A stretch of 64,000 bases of DNA from Rhizobium gallicum bv. gallicum R602sp (GCF_000816845.1 NZ_CP006877.1:1927501-1991500), one strand, 5' to 3'; counted from the first letter of the stretch, positions 34,997 to 44,888 are shown. The notes: generated from the letters alone by a model not told the origin. Made by a program: numbers and translations.

Positions 34997-37054
34997 ATGG
35001 ATGACAGCAACGACCTCTTTTCCGGAATGCCCCTGATGCCGAAGCAGGAGGCGGCTGCAAAGCCTGCCGAAAGGCCTGCTGCGGCGGCCCCTGCATTGCG
35101 CCCTGCCCCGGCAGCTTCGGGCCCGGACGACTACGGCGCATCCTCCATCCGGGTTCTCGAAGGTTTGGAACCGGTGCGCATGCGCCCCGGCATGTATATC
35201 GGCGGCACGGACGAAAAGGCGCTGCACCACCTCTTTGCCGAAGTCATCGACAACTCGATGGACGAAGCGGTTGCCGGTCATGCAAATTTCATCGAGGTGC
35301 ATCTCGATATCCAGGGCTATCTGACGGTCAGTGATAATGGCCGCGGCATCCCCGTCGAGAACCATCCCCAGGTTCCGGGAAAATCGACGCTCGAAGTCAT
35401 CATGACCAAGCTCCATGCCGGCGGCAAGTTCGACGGCAAGGCCTACGAGACTTCGGGCGGTCTGCACGGCGTCGGCGTTTCGGTCGTCAACGCGCTGTCG
35501 GATTATCTCGAGGTTGAAGTGGCGCGAAACCGCAAGCTCTATCGCCAGCGTTTTTCGCGCGGCATGCCGCAGGGCGGTCTCGAGGAGCTAGGCGATGTGC
35601 ATAACCGCCGCGGCACCCGCGTGCGCTTCCATCCCGATCCGCAGATTTTCGGCGACCATGCGAAATTCGATGCCGGGCGCGTCTTTCGCATGGCACGCTC
35701 GAAAGCCTATCTTTTCGGCGGCGTCGAAATCCGCTGGAGTTGCGATGAAGGCGTGCTCCCGGAAGGCTCGGAAATCCCGGATAGGGCAGTCTTCCACTTC
35801 CCCGGCGGCCTGAAAGACTACCTGCAGGCGACGATGGGCAAGGAGTTCACCGTCACCCGCGAAATCTTCGCCGGCAAGACAGAGAAAGCAAGCGGCCACG
35901 GCTCGCTCGAATGGGCGATCACCTGGTACGGCGGCGACCAGCAGATCCACTCCTACTGCAACACCATTCCGACGCCAGAGGGCGGCACGCATGAGGCGGG
36001 CCTGCGCATCGCGCTGACTAAGGGGCTGAAGGCCTATGCCGACCTGACGCAGAACAAGCGCGCAGCGCAGATCACCACCGACGATGTGATGATTTCGGCC
36101 GTCGGCATGCTGTCGGTTTTCATCCGCGAGCCGGAATTCGTCGGCCAGACCAAGGACAGGCTTGCGACCGTCGAGGCGCAGCGGATCGTCGAGAACGCGC
36201 TTCGCGATCCCTTCGATCATTACCTGGCGGACAATCCCAACGAGGCCGAAAAGCTGCTCGACTGGGTAATCGAGCGCGCCGAAGAGCGTCTGCGCCGCCG
36301 CAAGGAAAAGGAAGTCAACCGCAAGACGGCCGTGCGCAAATTGCGCCTTCCGGGCAAATTAGCCGATTGCGCGCAGAACACTGCTCAGGGCGCCGAACTC
36401 TTCATCGTCGAAGGCGACTCGGCAGGCGGTTCCGCCAAGCAGGCGCGCAACCGCGCCAACCAGGCGATCCTGCCTTTGCGCGGCAAGATCCTGAACGTTG
36501 CGAGCGCCGGCCGCGAAAAGCTCGGCGCTAACCAGCAGCTTGCGGATCTCGTTCAGGCTCTCGGCTGTGGTACGCGCTCCAAATATCGCGAGGAAGACCT
36601 GCGCTACGAGCGCATCGTCGTGATGACCGATGCCGATGTCGACGGCGCCCACATCGCGTCATTGCTGATCACTTTCTTCTATCAGGAGATGCCCGAGCTT
36701 GTGCGCGGCGGCCACCTGTTCCTTGCCGTGCCTCCGCTCTACAAGATCACCCAGGGTGCCAAGTCCGCCTATGCGCGCGACGACGCTCACCGGCAGGAGC
36801 TGATGGAAACGGAATTCAAGGGCAAGGCGAAGATCGAGATCAGCCGCTTCAAGGGTCTCGGCGAAATGCTGCCGGCGCAACTCAAGGAAACGACCATGGA
36901 TCCGAGCAAGCGCACGCTGCTGCGCGTGGTGATCGATGAGGTCGATTTCGAAGGAACCCGCACGGCGGTCGACGACCTGATGGGGACGAAGCCGGATGCG
37001 CGCTTCCGCTTCATTCAGGAGCGTGCTGCCTTTGCCGAAAATCTCGATATTTGA
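34997..37054 (+). CDS. parE: DNA topoisomerase IV subunit B
   Basis: The start at 34997 (MDDSNDLFSGMPLM) gives 685 residues, normal for alphaproteobacterial ParE. The Bergerat ATPase motifs are EVIDNSMDEAVAG, DNGRGIPVENHP and GGLHGVGVSVVNALS. The TOPRIM domain has EGDSAGGSAKQARNR and DADVDGAHI. The C-terminus RFRFIQERAAFAENLDI is diagnostic of ParE rather than GyrB. It decatenates chromosomes with ParC. An Ala/Pro-rich linker precedes the ATPase. Confidence 0.97.
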   Translation: MDDSNDLFSGMPLMPKQEAAAKPAERPAAAAPALRPAPAASGPDDYGASSIRVLEGLEPVRMRPGMYIGGTDEKALHHLFAEVIDNSMDEAVAGHANFIEVHLDIQGYLTVSDNGRGIPVENHPQVPGKSTLEVIMTKLHAGGKFDGKAYETSGGLHGVGVSVVNALSDYLEVEVARNRKLYRQRFSRGMPQGGLEELGDVHNRRGTRVRFHPDPQIFGDHAKFDAGRVFRMARSKAYLFGGVEIRWSCDEGVLPEGSEIPDRAVFHFPGGLKDYLQATMGKEFTVTREIFAGKTEKASGHGSLEWAITWYGGDQQIHSYCNTIPTPEGGTHEAGLRIALTKGLKAYADLTQNKRAAQITTDDVMISAVGMLSVFIREPEFVGQTKDRLATVEAQRIVENALRDPFDHYLADNPNEAEKLLDWVIERAEERLRRRKEKEVNRKTAVRKLRLPGKLADCAQNTAQGAELFIVEGDSAGGSAKQARNRANQAILPLRGKILNVASAGREKLGANQQLADLVQALGCGTRSKYREEDLRYERIVVMTDADVDGAHIASLLITFFYQEMPELVRGGHLFLAVPPLYKITQGAKSAYARDDAHRQELMETEFKGKAKIEISRFKGLGEMLPAQLKETTMDPSKRTLLRVVIDEVDFEGTRTAVDDLMGTKPDARFRFIQERAAFAENLDI

Positions 37055-37139
37055 GCTTCCGCTATTTCACGGAACTGAGGAAGAACCGTAACAACTCCGT
37101 CAGATAACCGGTGCACAGGCGGCCAGGAAAGCTGACGGC

Positions 37140-37502
37140 GGCGACGACAATGGCATGTCGGAGATCATCGCACTCGACGGTCACCGGTTGCTCGCCATCG
37201 AGCGCAGCCATGCCCAAGGCGTCGGCAACAACGTGAAGATCTTCATGATCGATCTCGACGGCGCTACAGACATCTCGGCGATCGCCTCGCTTGCGAACAC
37301 CGATCAGCGTGTGATTCCCGTCCGCAAGAGCCAAGTTCTCGATCTGCGTGCAGCCGGCCTGGTGCCGCACAATATCGAGTCCATGGCGATCGGCAAGGCG
37401 AAGGACGGGTGCGACGCGCTGATCCTCGGCTCTGACAACAACTTCTCGACCAGCCAGAAGACGCAGTTCTACGTCTTCGAAATACTGCGCCGTCCGCAAT
37501 AG
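37140..37502 (+). pseudogene. C-terminal fragment of an esterase-like (phytase-like) protein
   Basis: The readable part, NGMSEIIALDGHRLLAIERS and GVGNNVKIFMIDLDGATDIS, then HNIESMAIG and LILGSDNNFSTSQKTQFYVF, matches the C-terminal third of exported proteins with the esterase-like activity of phytase domain. Full-length relatives have roughly 350-450 residues; only about 120 remain, with no signal peptide or start. It is a truncated relic just behind parE. Confidence 0.65.
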
Positions 37503-37521
37503 CAACCGAGGGATCGTGCAG

Positions 37522-37977
37522 CTAGTCGAGGCGGACTTCGATCTTGGTCTTTACCGAGTTGGCGAGGAAACAGAGCTCATGGGCCTCGTGATGGAGCTTT
37601 TCCTCCATTTCGCGGCTCGGCGCTTCTTCCGCATAGACTACGGCCGGCTTCAGCTCGACGCGGCTGACGAGCATTTTTCCGTCGATCTTCTCCATGATCC
37701 CGGTCGCCGTATCGAGATAGCTGTCGACGACAATCCCCTTCTTCGAGGCAAGCCACAGGTAGAACAGCATATGGCAACTGGAGAGCGCCGCGACATAGGC
37801 CTCCTCGGGATCGACGTTCTCGGCGATCGAGTACGGAAGCGGCACGTTGTGCGGCGATGCCGAAGCAGGCACCGAAAGGCCGCCATCGAAATTCCACATA
37901 TGGCCGCGGCCGTACTTGCCGTCCGTGAAACTGCCCCCGCCGCGCTGCCATGATACTTCCGCTGAAAATTTCGTCAT
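37522..37977 (-). CDS. OsmC-family peroxide-reductase-like protein
   Basis: The start at 37977 gives 151 residues beginning MTKFSAEVSWQR. The OsmC/Ohr fold pattern is visible: GRGHMWNFDGGL, DPEEAYVAALSSCHMLFYLWLASKKG with the first catalytic Cys, and HHEAHELCFLANSVKTKIEV with the second Cys. This paired-Cys layout supports thiol-dependent reduction of organic hydroperoxides. It resembles the YhfA/OsmC subgroup rather than Ohr. The gene stands alone. Confidence 0.88.
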   Translation of the reverse strand: MTKFSAEVSWQRGGGSFTDGKYGRGHMWNFDGGLSVPASASPHNVPLPYSIAENVDPEEAYVAALSSCHMLFYLWLASKKGIVVDSYLDTATGIMEKIDGKMLVSRVELKPAVVYAEEAPSREMEEKLHHEAHELCFLANSVKTKIEVRLD

Positions 37978-38210
37978 CGTCCGAACGGTCCCTATGAATC
38001 CTGATGCCCAACGTGCGGCCATTTTCACCGGCTAGCAAGGTTGGGAAGAAAATTCCGTCACATTCCGTACAGAGGTTTAAGATATCCCCTTGCCTTGACG
38101 GATTGGCGCACCTCCGATTGGAAGAGGCCGGCCCTTAGACGATCGATATGCTTGCGTCCGGGCTCCCAATGGCGCATATCCGTGATTGAGAAGAAGGAAT
38201 AAAAAGCGAC

Positions 38211-39404
38211 GTGAGCCTCTCGAACAACAAGAAACTGCCAGGCGAGCCGCGGTGGCTTGGGCCTTCCGCGCCCACACGCACGCCGCTCATTCCATCGATT
38301 TCGGCGGCCCGCTGGCTTTTGATCCTCATCGTTGCGGCGGGTGTCTATTTCTTTTACGGCTTCGTCGTTCCGGTTCTGGCCGCACTCGTCATCGGTTTTG
38401 CGAGCTGGCCCCTCTATCGCAGACTTCTTGCGCGCGTCGGCGGCAATACGACGATCGCAGCCACGATCGCGATCATCCTCATTGTGACCTTCCTCGTTAT
38501 CCCGATCGGACTTGCGATCACCTATACGACGGGCGAGGTGCGCGAATGGGTCGCCTGGATCATTCACGCCAACCGGCAGGGCGCGCCCACACCACAGTGG
38601 ATCCTCGCTTTGCCTTTTGCAGGTCCGTATCTCGACGATCTCTGGACGAAATATATCGGCAGTCCCGGCTCTTTGGGTGAAGTCATCCAGGCTGTCAGCG
38701 GCGCCAATATCGGCAATATCTACCGCGCGGTTCTCGCAGCCGGCGGCGCGTCGTTCCACCTGCTCCTGACGCTGCTTTTCATGCTGATCGCACTGTTCTT
38801 CGTCTATCGCGACGGCGCGTCCTTCTCGCGTCAGATCGACATGCTTGGCGAACGCATCCTGCCCAATCGCTGGGAGCGAATTTCGCGCGTCGTTCCGGCA
38901 ACGATCAGTTCCACCGTTATGGGTATGACGCTGATCGCGATCGGTGAAGGCATCGTGCTCGGCGTCGCCTATTGGATCGCCGGCGTCCCCTCGCCTGTGA
39001 CACTCGGCGTCCTGACGGGCATCATGGCATTGATACCCGGCGGCGCGCCGCTCTCGTTCACCTTGGTTTCGATCTATCTCGTCGCCAGCGGATCGCATGT
39101 CGCCGGGGTCGCGCTCTTCATCTGGGGCACGGTCGAACTCTTCATCGTCGACAAGACGCTGCGTCCGAAGCTTGTCGGCGGCCCGATCAAGCTTCCTTTC
39201 CTTCCGACTTTCTTCGGCCTCGTCGGCGGCGTGAAGACCATGGGCTTCCTCGGTCTCTTCATCGGCCCAGTCTTGATGGCACTGCTCGTCGCGATCTGGC
39301 GCGAATGGATGCACGAAGTGAAGACGAACGATCAGACCGCGCTCGGCCCGGAAGTCATGATCGACGAGCAGGCGCCGCCGGTGCAGCGCGCCGCCGACGG
39401 CTGA
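38211..39404 (+). CDS. AI-2E family (PerM-like) membrane transporter
   Basis: The frame starts with GTG at 38211 after an AAGAAGGA site. The 397-residue product has about eight membrane helices, including an early AARWLLILIVAAGVYFFYGFVVPVLAALVIGF and a late conserved FGLVGGVKTMGFLGLFIGPVLMALLVAIWREW, the family hallmark. The family includes AI-2 exporters and Na+/H+ antiporters, so the substrate is unknown. The gene is single and convergent with a GNAT gene. Confidence 0.9.
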   Translation: MSLSNNKKLPGEPRWLGPSAPTRTPLIPSISAARWLLILIVAAGVYFFYGFVVPVLAALVIGFASWPLYRRLLARVGGNTTIAATIAIILIVTFLVIPIGLAITYTTGEVREWVAWIIHANRQGAPTPQWILALPFAGPYLDDLWTKYIGSPGSLGEVIQAVSGANIGNIYRAVLAAGGASFHLLLTLLFMLIALFFVYRDGASFSRQIDMLGERILPNRWERISRVVPATISSTVMGMTLIAIGEGIVLGVAYWIAGVPSPVTLGVLTGIMALIPGGAPLSFTLVSIYLVASGSHVAGVALFIWGTVELFIVDKTLRPKLVGGPIKLPFLPTFFGLVGGVKTMGFLGLFIGPVLMALLVAIWREWMHEVKTNDQTALGPEVMIDEQAPPVQRAADG

Positions 39405-39863
39405 TCATTTCAGCCGCTTCTCCATGAAGAGGCTGAGCGGGTCCGGCAGGTACGAGCCGAAGGGTCCGACGTCGGCATAGCCGTATTTGCGATAAAGACG
39501 GACCGCCTCCGGCTGATAGATGCCGGTCTCGAGCCGGATCGCATCGAGACCCCGCGCCCGGGCATGCTCCTCCAGCCGCTCCATCAGGCGGCTTGCGACC
39601 TTCAGTCCTCTTGCCTCCGGATCGACGAACATGCGCTTGATCTCAGCCGTACCGTCTCCCGCCTCCAGGAGTGCCGCACAGCCGACGATTTCTCCTGCAT
39701 TCCGGGCCACGAAGAAGCTTGCAATGGACTTTTCCAGGGTCGAGAGATCGACCAGGTGATTGCTTTCGGCAGGATAAAGCGACTGCGTATATGCATCCGA
39801 AAGGTCGAGCAAGCGGATGATTTCCGGCTGGCGCGGCGATTCAAGAGCGACGGTGACGGACAT
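39405..39863 (-). CDS. GNAT N-acetyltransferase
   Basis: The start at 39863 gives a 152-residue protein. GNAT features: ARNAGEIVGCAALLEAGDGTAEIKRMFVDPEARGLKVASRLME (motif A; the acetyl-CoA loop is degenerate, RGLKVA), GLDAIRLETGIYQPEAVRLYRKYGY (motif B), and a C-terminal FGSYLPDPLSLFMEK. This pattern resembles the small PhnO/ArsN-like GNATs. Substrate unknown. Its stop lies beside that of the transporter gene. Confidence 0.88.
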   Translation of the reverse strand: MSVTVALESPRQPEIIRLLDLSDAYTQSLYPAESNHLVDLSTLEKSIASFFVARNAGEIVGCAALLEAGDGTAEIKRMFVDPEARGLKVASRLMERLEEHARARGLDAIRLETGIYQPEAVRLYRKYGYADVGPFGSYLPDPLSLFMEKRLK

Positions 39864-39983
39864 GGCATTCCCCGGTTTTGCGGGGCTGGCGCGGCGCATG
39901 ACGAAAGGTTAATGCAGCCGCCATCTTTCGGTTGGAATTGCCCCGTCTATGACAGTGGATTTCAATAACCAACAGGTTCGATT

Positions 39984-40394
39984 ATGCAAGCCATCCTCGT
40001 CGCCATGACCATTTTCGGGTGCAATGATTCGGTGACGCAATGCAATTATGTCGCAACGGTCGATAACTGGGACACGGTGGCCATGTGCGATGCCGAGTCG
40101 GAAAAGCGGCTCAAGTCCTTCGCCGATGCCAACTACCCGACCGTGATCGCCGTTTGCGAAGCACCGAAGCCTGCGATCGCAACGGAACAGCCCAAGGTCG
40201 CCGAAGCTCGGCCCGCTCCGGTGCCGCCCGTCCGGGAGACTGGAAAGACAGGTATTCGCGCTTTCGCTCTACGCGTTGCCGATCAGGTTCACACGCACCT
40301 GCCAACCGGCGAAGGCGTCAAGCATACGCTGGAGAAGCCGATGCATTTCGTTTCGGATGGCTATTCCTGGGCGGTTCAGCGCTTCAAGAATTAA
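39984..40394 (+). CDS. Conserved hypothetical rhizobial protein, 136 aa
   Basis: The product begins MQAILVAMTIFGCNDSVTQC and has a short cysteine-containing N-terminal domain (four Cys by residue 60). A Pro/Ala-rich linker follows (residues 60-85), then a C-terminal THLPTGEGVKHTLEKPMHFVSDGYSWAVQRF segment. I do not know the family. No clear signal peptide is seen. It ends one base before the stop of the convergent DUF2336 gene. Confidence 0.7.
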   Translation: MQAILVAMTIFGCNDSVTQCNYVATVDNWDTVAMCDAESEKRLKSFADANYPTVIAVCEAPKPAIATEQPKVAEARPAPVPPVRETGKTGIRAFALRVADQVHTHLPTGEGVKHTLEKPMHFVSDGYSWAVQRFKN

Positions 40395-40395
40395 A

Positions 40396-41547
40396 CTAGG
40401 CTGCCGCGAACGCGGTCAGCGATGCGTAGCTGCGGGCCGATTGGCGTTGCTCAGCGATGTGAAGCTTCTCGACCAGATCGAGCAACTCGCTGACGGCGCC
40501 ATGGATGCCGTCGAGGTGACGGAAGCGTTCGAGCAGCCTGCCGCAAACGTTGGCAAGCATTGTGCCTGCGGTCTTTTTGGAGGCTTCGCGCCAGAGAAGC
40601 GTCGCCTCGACGAACACTGTGCTGATCTCGCGGGTGAGCCCGGCCGCCTCGTAGAGGGCGCGTACCGCATGCATGCGGCCGGTGGCGAGGATCGAGCGAA
40701 CGCGCTTTTCGGTGCAGCCGGTGAGATTGACGATGGCACCGGCGAAGAAATCCACCTTGCCGGCGCAGAGGGCGTGCATGAGAAAGGACGGCGTCAAATG
40801 GCCATTAAGACGCAGATGCTCGACGAGATCGGCGATCTCGCGCGGCTGGATATCGCCAACAAGCGACACGACGGCCGCCTGGGTCGCCTCGCGGCTGATG
40901 CGCTCCAGACGATTGAGGCCGATTGCGGCCTGCGCCAAGGGCAAGGCGACCAATGCATTGCTGACATGCTGCGTCAGCAGCTGACGGGCATCCACCGGCA
41001 GATCGGCGCGATCAAGCAGAAGGTTGCGGATATCGCAACAGTCGCCTAGCCGCGCCGCGATGCGCTTGAGGGATACTGGAGCAATCGCGGCTCCCTCGTT
41101 TTCGAGAAGGCAGAGAATATCCTCTTCGTCGCCGACCTCCGCAAGAGCGGCTGAAACAGCACGCGAGATCGATGGGCGTGCGGAAATCAAGATACGGGTG
41201 ACGCTGCCGCCGCGGACTGCAAGATCGACGAGATCGGCGTCCGAAAGAAGCGGGGAACACGTCACCGCATGGCAGGCGATCTCCGGCTGGTCTTCGGCGA
41301 GGGCAAGAATGAGGGCGCGCGGCGCTTCGTCAGACCAAGCGATCGCTTCGACCAGTGCCAGTCGCACGCGCGGCGATGGATCGTCGAGTAGGACGGTCAT
41401 CGCCATTTCGGCGGCCCTGCGTTCCTCGGGAAGCATTTCGGATTGTAGATAGGCACGGCCGAGCGCGCTTGCGGCGCGAGCCCTGTCTGCGACCTTGGCA
41501 GTTTCAACCCAGCGAAGAAAAGCCTCTACGATCACACTACGCCCCAA
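40396..41547 (-). CDS. DUF2336 domain protein (HEAT-like)
   Basis: The 383-residue product is all-helical with HEAT-like repeats: PEERRAAEMAMTVLLDDPSPRVRLALVEAIA, then DEAPRALILALAEDQPEIA. A C-terminal DUF2336-type region (AGAIVNLTGCTEKRVRSILATGR) follows. DUF2336 proteins are alphaproteobacterial, cytoplasmic, and sometimes linked to response regulators; no biochemical role is established. Start uncertain: TTG at 41547 or GTG at 41535. Confidence 0.85.
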   Translation of the reverse strand: MGRSVIVEAFLRWVETAKVADRARAASALGRAYLQSEMLPEERRAAEMAMTVLLDDPSPRVRLALVEAIAWSDEAPRALILALAEDQPEIACHAVTCSPLLSDADLVDLAVRGGSVTRILISARPSISRAVSAALAEVGDEEDILCLLENEGAAIAPVSLKRIAARLGDCCDIRNLLLDRADLPVDARQLLTQHVSNALVALPLAQAAIGLNRLERISREATQAAVVSLVGDIQPREIADLVEHLRLNGHLTPSFLMHALCAGKVDFFAGAIVNLTGCTEKRVRSILATGRMHAVRALYEAAGLTREISTVFVEATLLWREASKKTAGTMLANVCGRLLERFRHLDGIHGAVSELLDLVEKLHIAEQRQSARSYASLTAFAAA

Positions 41548-41627
41548 CCTGCGAACGCGATTCCTTCGCGCTCTATCCTTAGAATGAGGCTACTGAGAAA
41601 TGGTTTACGATTGGTTCATCATATTCT

Positions 41628-42260
41628 TTAACCCTTGCCGACCGCGATCAGATCGTTCGGCACTTGCGGGCGCAGCAGCTCGAAGACGTCGCTGCCTTCG
41701 CTGTAATCCATGTATCCCATGCGTGCGACAGGCCGCGCGATCGACATATCCAGACGCCCCTCGCGGATGATCTGCTCGTCGATATGGATGCCGACGACCT
41801 CGCCGAGAACCATGACACTCTCCGAAGGCTCGCCCGAGAGGGTCTTGGGTTCGATCAGTTCGGTCACCTTGCATTCGAGCACCGCGAAAGCCTCACCGAC
41901 ATAGGGCGCATCGACAAGCTCACCCCGCTTCGCCGTCAGGCCCGCCAGCTCGAACTCGTTGATGCCGTAAGGCAGCGCCGCCGATGACAGGTTCATCCGT
42001 TCGACAAGGTTGCGGCTGACGAAATTGCAGGTGAAGACCCCGGTTTCCGCCGCATTGCGCTGGCTGTGCTTGCGCCCGCTGGAGGAAAACATCACCAGCT
42101 TCGGCCGGTCGGAAACGGCGTTGAAGAAAGAATAGGGGCCGAGGTTCAACGAACCGTCCCTGCCCTTCGTGCCGATCCAGCCGATCGGACGCGGCGCGAC
42201 GATCGCCTTGAACGGATCGTGCGATAGGCCATGCCTGTTCGTTTCGGTCAGGTAGAACAT
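41628..42260 (-). CDS. Flavin reductase-like (FMN-binding) protein
   Basis: The start at 42260 overlaps the upstream stop by one base, so the gene is coupled to the nitroreductase gene. The 210-residue product is of the flavin reductase-like FMN-binding family (DIM6/NTAB type): KAIVAPRPIGWIGTKGRDGSLNLGPYSFFNAVSDRPKLVMFSS, then TGVFTCNFVS and LECKVTELI. It would bind FMN and reduce it or use it as cofactor. Co-transcription with a nitroreductase suggests a shared redox substrate (inference). Confidence 0.9.
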   Translation of the reverse strand: MFYLTETNRHGLSHDPFKAIVAPRPIGWIGTKGRDGSLNLGPYSFFNAVSDRPKLVMFSSSGRKHSQRNAAETGVFTCNFVSRNLVERMNLSSAALPYGINEFELAGLTAKRGELVDAPYVGEAFAVLECKVTELIEPKTLSGEPSESVMVLGEVVGIHIDEQIIREGRLDMSIARPVARMGYMDYSEGSDVFELLRPQVPNDLIAVGKG

Positions 42261-42844
42261 CAAGCGTCCCCACCAACCCAAGTGACCGTTTCCGATATTT
42301 CCGGACGCGGTCGTTCAACTGCCGGAAAATTTGTCGAGCCGATATGGACGAAGCCGGCAACCCGTTCGCCCGGCTGGACGCCAAGCAGCCAATAGGCACG
42401 CTCGTCATAGGCGAACCACTCGGTCAGCCAGTTGGCCACCCAGCCATGGGCATTGGCCGCGAAGATAATATTGAGGCAAACGGCGCCTGCCGACATGATC
42501 TGTTCCCATTCCGGAATCTTGAAATGCGGCCCGGCTTTGCTGACGACGGCGATGACGACCGGCGCGCGGGTGAAGCGCGCACGCTCGACCTCGATCATGT
42601 CCTCGGAAAGATCGGGCTTGGCTTCGAGCGCCAGCTTCAGAAGCTCCTTTCCGATATGGACGCGCTCTTCGCCGCGATAGACGATGAAGCGCCAGGGCGC
42701 GAGCTTGCCGTGGTCGGGAACGCGAGATGCCAGACGGAGGATTTCCTCGATCTCCGCCTTTTCCGGTCCCGGTTCGCTCATCTGGAATGCGGGAATGGAG
42801 CGGCGCACGGCGAGGTAATCGATCAGCTTGATATCGGATTTCAT
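42260..42844 (-). CDS. Nitroreductase-family FMN oxidoreductase
   Basis: The 194-residue product has the nitroreductase fold. [10 protein letters not shown] near the start carries the FMN-phosphate-binding [28 protein letters not shown] and a C-terminal [20 protein letters not shown] follow. It resembles the YdjA/RutE-like subgroup that reduces nitro or quinone-like compounds with NAD(P)H. It is the first of a two-gene operon with the flavin reductase-like gene. Confidence 0.92.
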   Translation of the reverse strand: MKSDIKLIDYLAVRRSIPAFQMSEPGPEKAEIEEILRLASRVPDHGKLAPWRFIVYRGEERVHIGKELLKLALEAKPDLSEDMIEVERARFTRAPVVIAVVSKAGPHFKIPEWEQIMSAGAVCLNIIFAANAHGWVANWLTEWFAYDERAYWLLGVQPGERVAGFVHIGSTNFPAVERPRPEISETVTWVGGDA

Positions 42845-42958
42845 GCGGGAGAAACTTTCATTTTCATGACAGCGGGATAGATGGGTCTTGAATTTGCCAT
42901 CGCGTTGGTCTTGAAGTGGCCTCTGTGATTTCAGAAGTCAATCTTGTTCAGGAAACAC

Positions 42959-44056
42959 ATGCCCGGCATTTTGCCTTTTGCGCGTATGGCTCTTGCGCTT
43001 GTTCTGGCGGCTTGGCTGCCTTTCGGCGCAAGCGCGCAGGACGCGTTCAAGGAATTCAAGCAGCTCGATACGACGGCGAAAATGCCGAAGCTCAATGCTT
43101 TCATCGCCCCCGGCAGCGCACCGCAAGGGGCCGCGTTGCACGAAGTCGAGATCGAGGCGAAGCTGACGGCCGACGGCCAGCCGGTGGAAGACGGCCTTTC
43201 CTGGTATGTATTCAGCCCGATCGCCGGCGCTGACGGCAAGCTGCCGCTGGTGGCGAGCGCCCGTGGCGGGTCGGCGGCTTTCCAACTGGCGCCGGGCGAC
43301 TATCTGGTAAACGTGTCCTTCGGCCGCGCAGGTGTTACCCGGAAAGTGAGTGTTCCCGACAGCGGCAAGCTCGACAAGCAGGTGATGGTGCTCGATGCGG
43401 GCGGCTTGCTGCTCAACGCTGTGTCCGGCTCCGACGTTCGCATCCGCCCGGATCAGCTGCGCTTCTCCATCTACTCGTCGGAAGTACGCGACGACGGCGA
43501 GCGTGGATTGGTCACGGCAGACGTCTCCCCGAACACCGTAGTCAGGCTGAATGCCGGCACCTACCACATCGTTTCTGAATATGGTGACGTCAACGCCGTC
43601 ATCCGTGCCGATATCCAGGTCGAAGCGGGAGGGCTCACGGAAGCGACCATTCAGCACCGTGCAGCACAGATCACCTTCAAGCTGGTTTCCGAAGCCGGCG
43701 GCGAAGCGATCGCTGATACGGCGTGGTCGATCCTGACGGCTGCGGGCGATAGCGTCGGCGAAAGCGTCAGCGCTTTTCCGACGATGGTGCTAGCCGAAGG
43801 CGAATATTCCGCCGTCGCGCGCAACAAGGACAAGATCTATCAGCGCGACTTCAAGGTCCAGGCCGGTAAGAATAGCGATGTCGAAGTGCTGATGAAGAAC
43901 GAGCAGCCGCAGGAACCTGCAAGCGCGGCGACGACGCTGCAGCAGGAACCGCAGCCATCGGCCGCCGGCGAGCCGCAGAGTTCCGCGCAGGCGCCGTTGC
44001 CTTCCTATGAACAACTGCTGCCGGGCAGCAGCACGACGGGCGCCGATACCGATTGA
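42959..44056 (+). CDS. Exported hypothetical protein, beta-rich, 365 aa
   Basis: The ATG at 42959 is preferred to a TTG five codons earlier and is preceded by CAGGA. A signal peptide (MALALVLAAWLPFGASAQ) leads to about 270 residues of beta-sandwich-like sequence with internal similarity (VEIEAKLTADGQPVEDGLSWYVFS; ITFKLVSEAGGEAIADTAWSIL; each followed by a GDY/GEY turn). That suggests three carboxypeptidase-regulatory-like or Ig-like repeats. The last 60 residues are Pro/Gln/Ser-rich. Function unknown; it is probably a periplasmic or surface protein. Confidence 0.8.
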   Translation: MPGILPFARMALALVLAAWLPFGASAQDAFKEFKQLDTTAKMPKLNAFIAPGSAPQGAALHEVEIEAKLTADGQPVEDGLSWYVFSPIAGADGKLPLVASARGGSAAFQLAPGDYLVNVSFGRAGVTRKVSVPDSGKLDKQVMVLDAGGLLLNAVSGSDVRIRPDQLRFSIYSSEVRDDGERGLVTADVSPNTVVRLNAGTYHIVSEYGDVNAVIRADIQVEAGGLTEATIQHRAAQITFKLVSEAGGEAIADTAWSILTAAGDSVGESVSAFPTMVLAEGEYSAVARNKDKIYQRDFKVQAGKNSDVEVLMKNEQPQEPASAATTLQQEPQPSAAGEPQSSAQAPLPSYEQLLPGSSTTGADTD

Positions 44057-44060
44057 ATTT

Positions 44061-44888
44061 TCAGATGCGCTTTCGTTTGATGTCGGAACCCAACGAAAAG
44101 ACCGCATCGTAAAGTGCTGCCAGCAGGGCCTTGCGGTCGTTCCTCCTCAGCTTTTCGTAAGGCAAGACCGGACCTGCATGCGCTATGATCGTCTTGCCTG
44201 ACAGCCGGCGGAATTCGCGGATCAACAATGAGAGGCGAAGGGTCAGCGAGAAGCGACTGACGATATGAAAGAGCCGCCCGTTCTGGCCCTCGAAATAGAT
44301 GGGCAGAACGCTTGCACCGGCCGCCTGGACGAGCTTGGCAGGAAAAATCTTCCAGGGCAAATCTTCGGCGCGGCCGAAACCGTTCTTCGCGGTGGCGACG
44401 CCTCCGGCCGGGAAGATGATGACGACAACGCCATCCTTCAGAAGCCGGACCGCCTCCCGCCGCGTCTCCATGTTGAGGCCGACGGCCTCTTTCGTCTCAT
44501 CGAACGATACCGGAAGCGAATAGGCCGCCATTTCCGGGACCTTGAGCAATTCGTTATGGACGAGAACGCGGAATGACCGTCCAAGCTGTTCGGCAAGCGC
44601 CAATACGGCAATGCCGTCTCCGATACCGAACGGATGGTTGGCGACGATGACAAGCGGTCGATCCGCGGTTAGTTGCGGTGGCCAGGCACCATTGATGACG
44701 AAGCGGACATCTAGGAGATCAAGGAGTTTGCCGAATACGCCTTCGCGCGTCGGAACGATATCGCGGCGCCAGATATCGTAGAGCTGCACGTGACGATCGC
44801 GGCCGGAAAGCCCCTCGATCGAGCGGATCAGCCAGCGCTTGAGACGCGGATCGCTTTCGCTCGCATAAGATAGCTGTTTGAAACGCAA
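44061..44888 (-). CDS. Lysophospholipid acyltransferase-family protein
   Basis: The 275-residue protein shows the PlsC-like acyltransferase signature: ADRPLVIVANHPFGIGDGIAV (the NHx4D motif), FPAGGVATA (motif III-like), and LPIYFEGQNGR (motif IV). It likely acylates a lysophospholipid or a related lipid. The only suitable start is a TTG at 44888, because conserved sequence (QLSYASESDPRLKRWLIR) begins right there. That start abuts the hairpin that ends thrS transcription. Confidence 0.85.
   Translation of the reverse strand: MRFKQLSYASESDPRLKRWLIRSIEGLSGRDRHVQLYDIWRRDIVPTREGVFGKLLDLLDVRFVINGAWPPQLTADRPLVIVANHPFGIGDGIAVLALAEQLGRSFRVLVHNELLKVPEMAAYSLPVSFDETKEAVGLNMETRREAVRLLKDGVVVIIFPAGGVATAKNGFGRAEDLPWKIFPAKLVQAAGASVLPIYFEGQNGRLFHIVSRFSLTLRLSLLIREFRRLSGKTIIAHAGPVLPYEKLRRNDRKALLAALYDAVFSLGSDIKRKRI

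Noticed and set aside
38058..39314. Leftward frame of 418 codons over the AI-2E transporter gene
   Set aside because: Very high Asp/Glu/Arg content with no fold pattern; antisense to a transporter with clear membrane helices.
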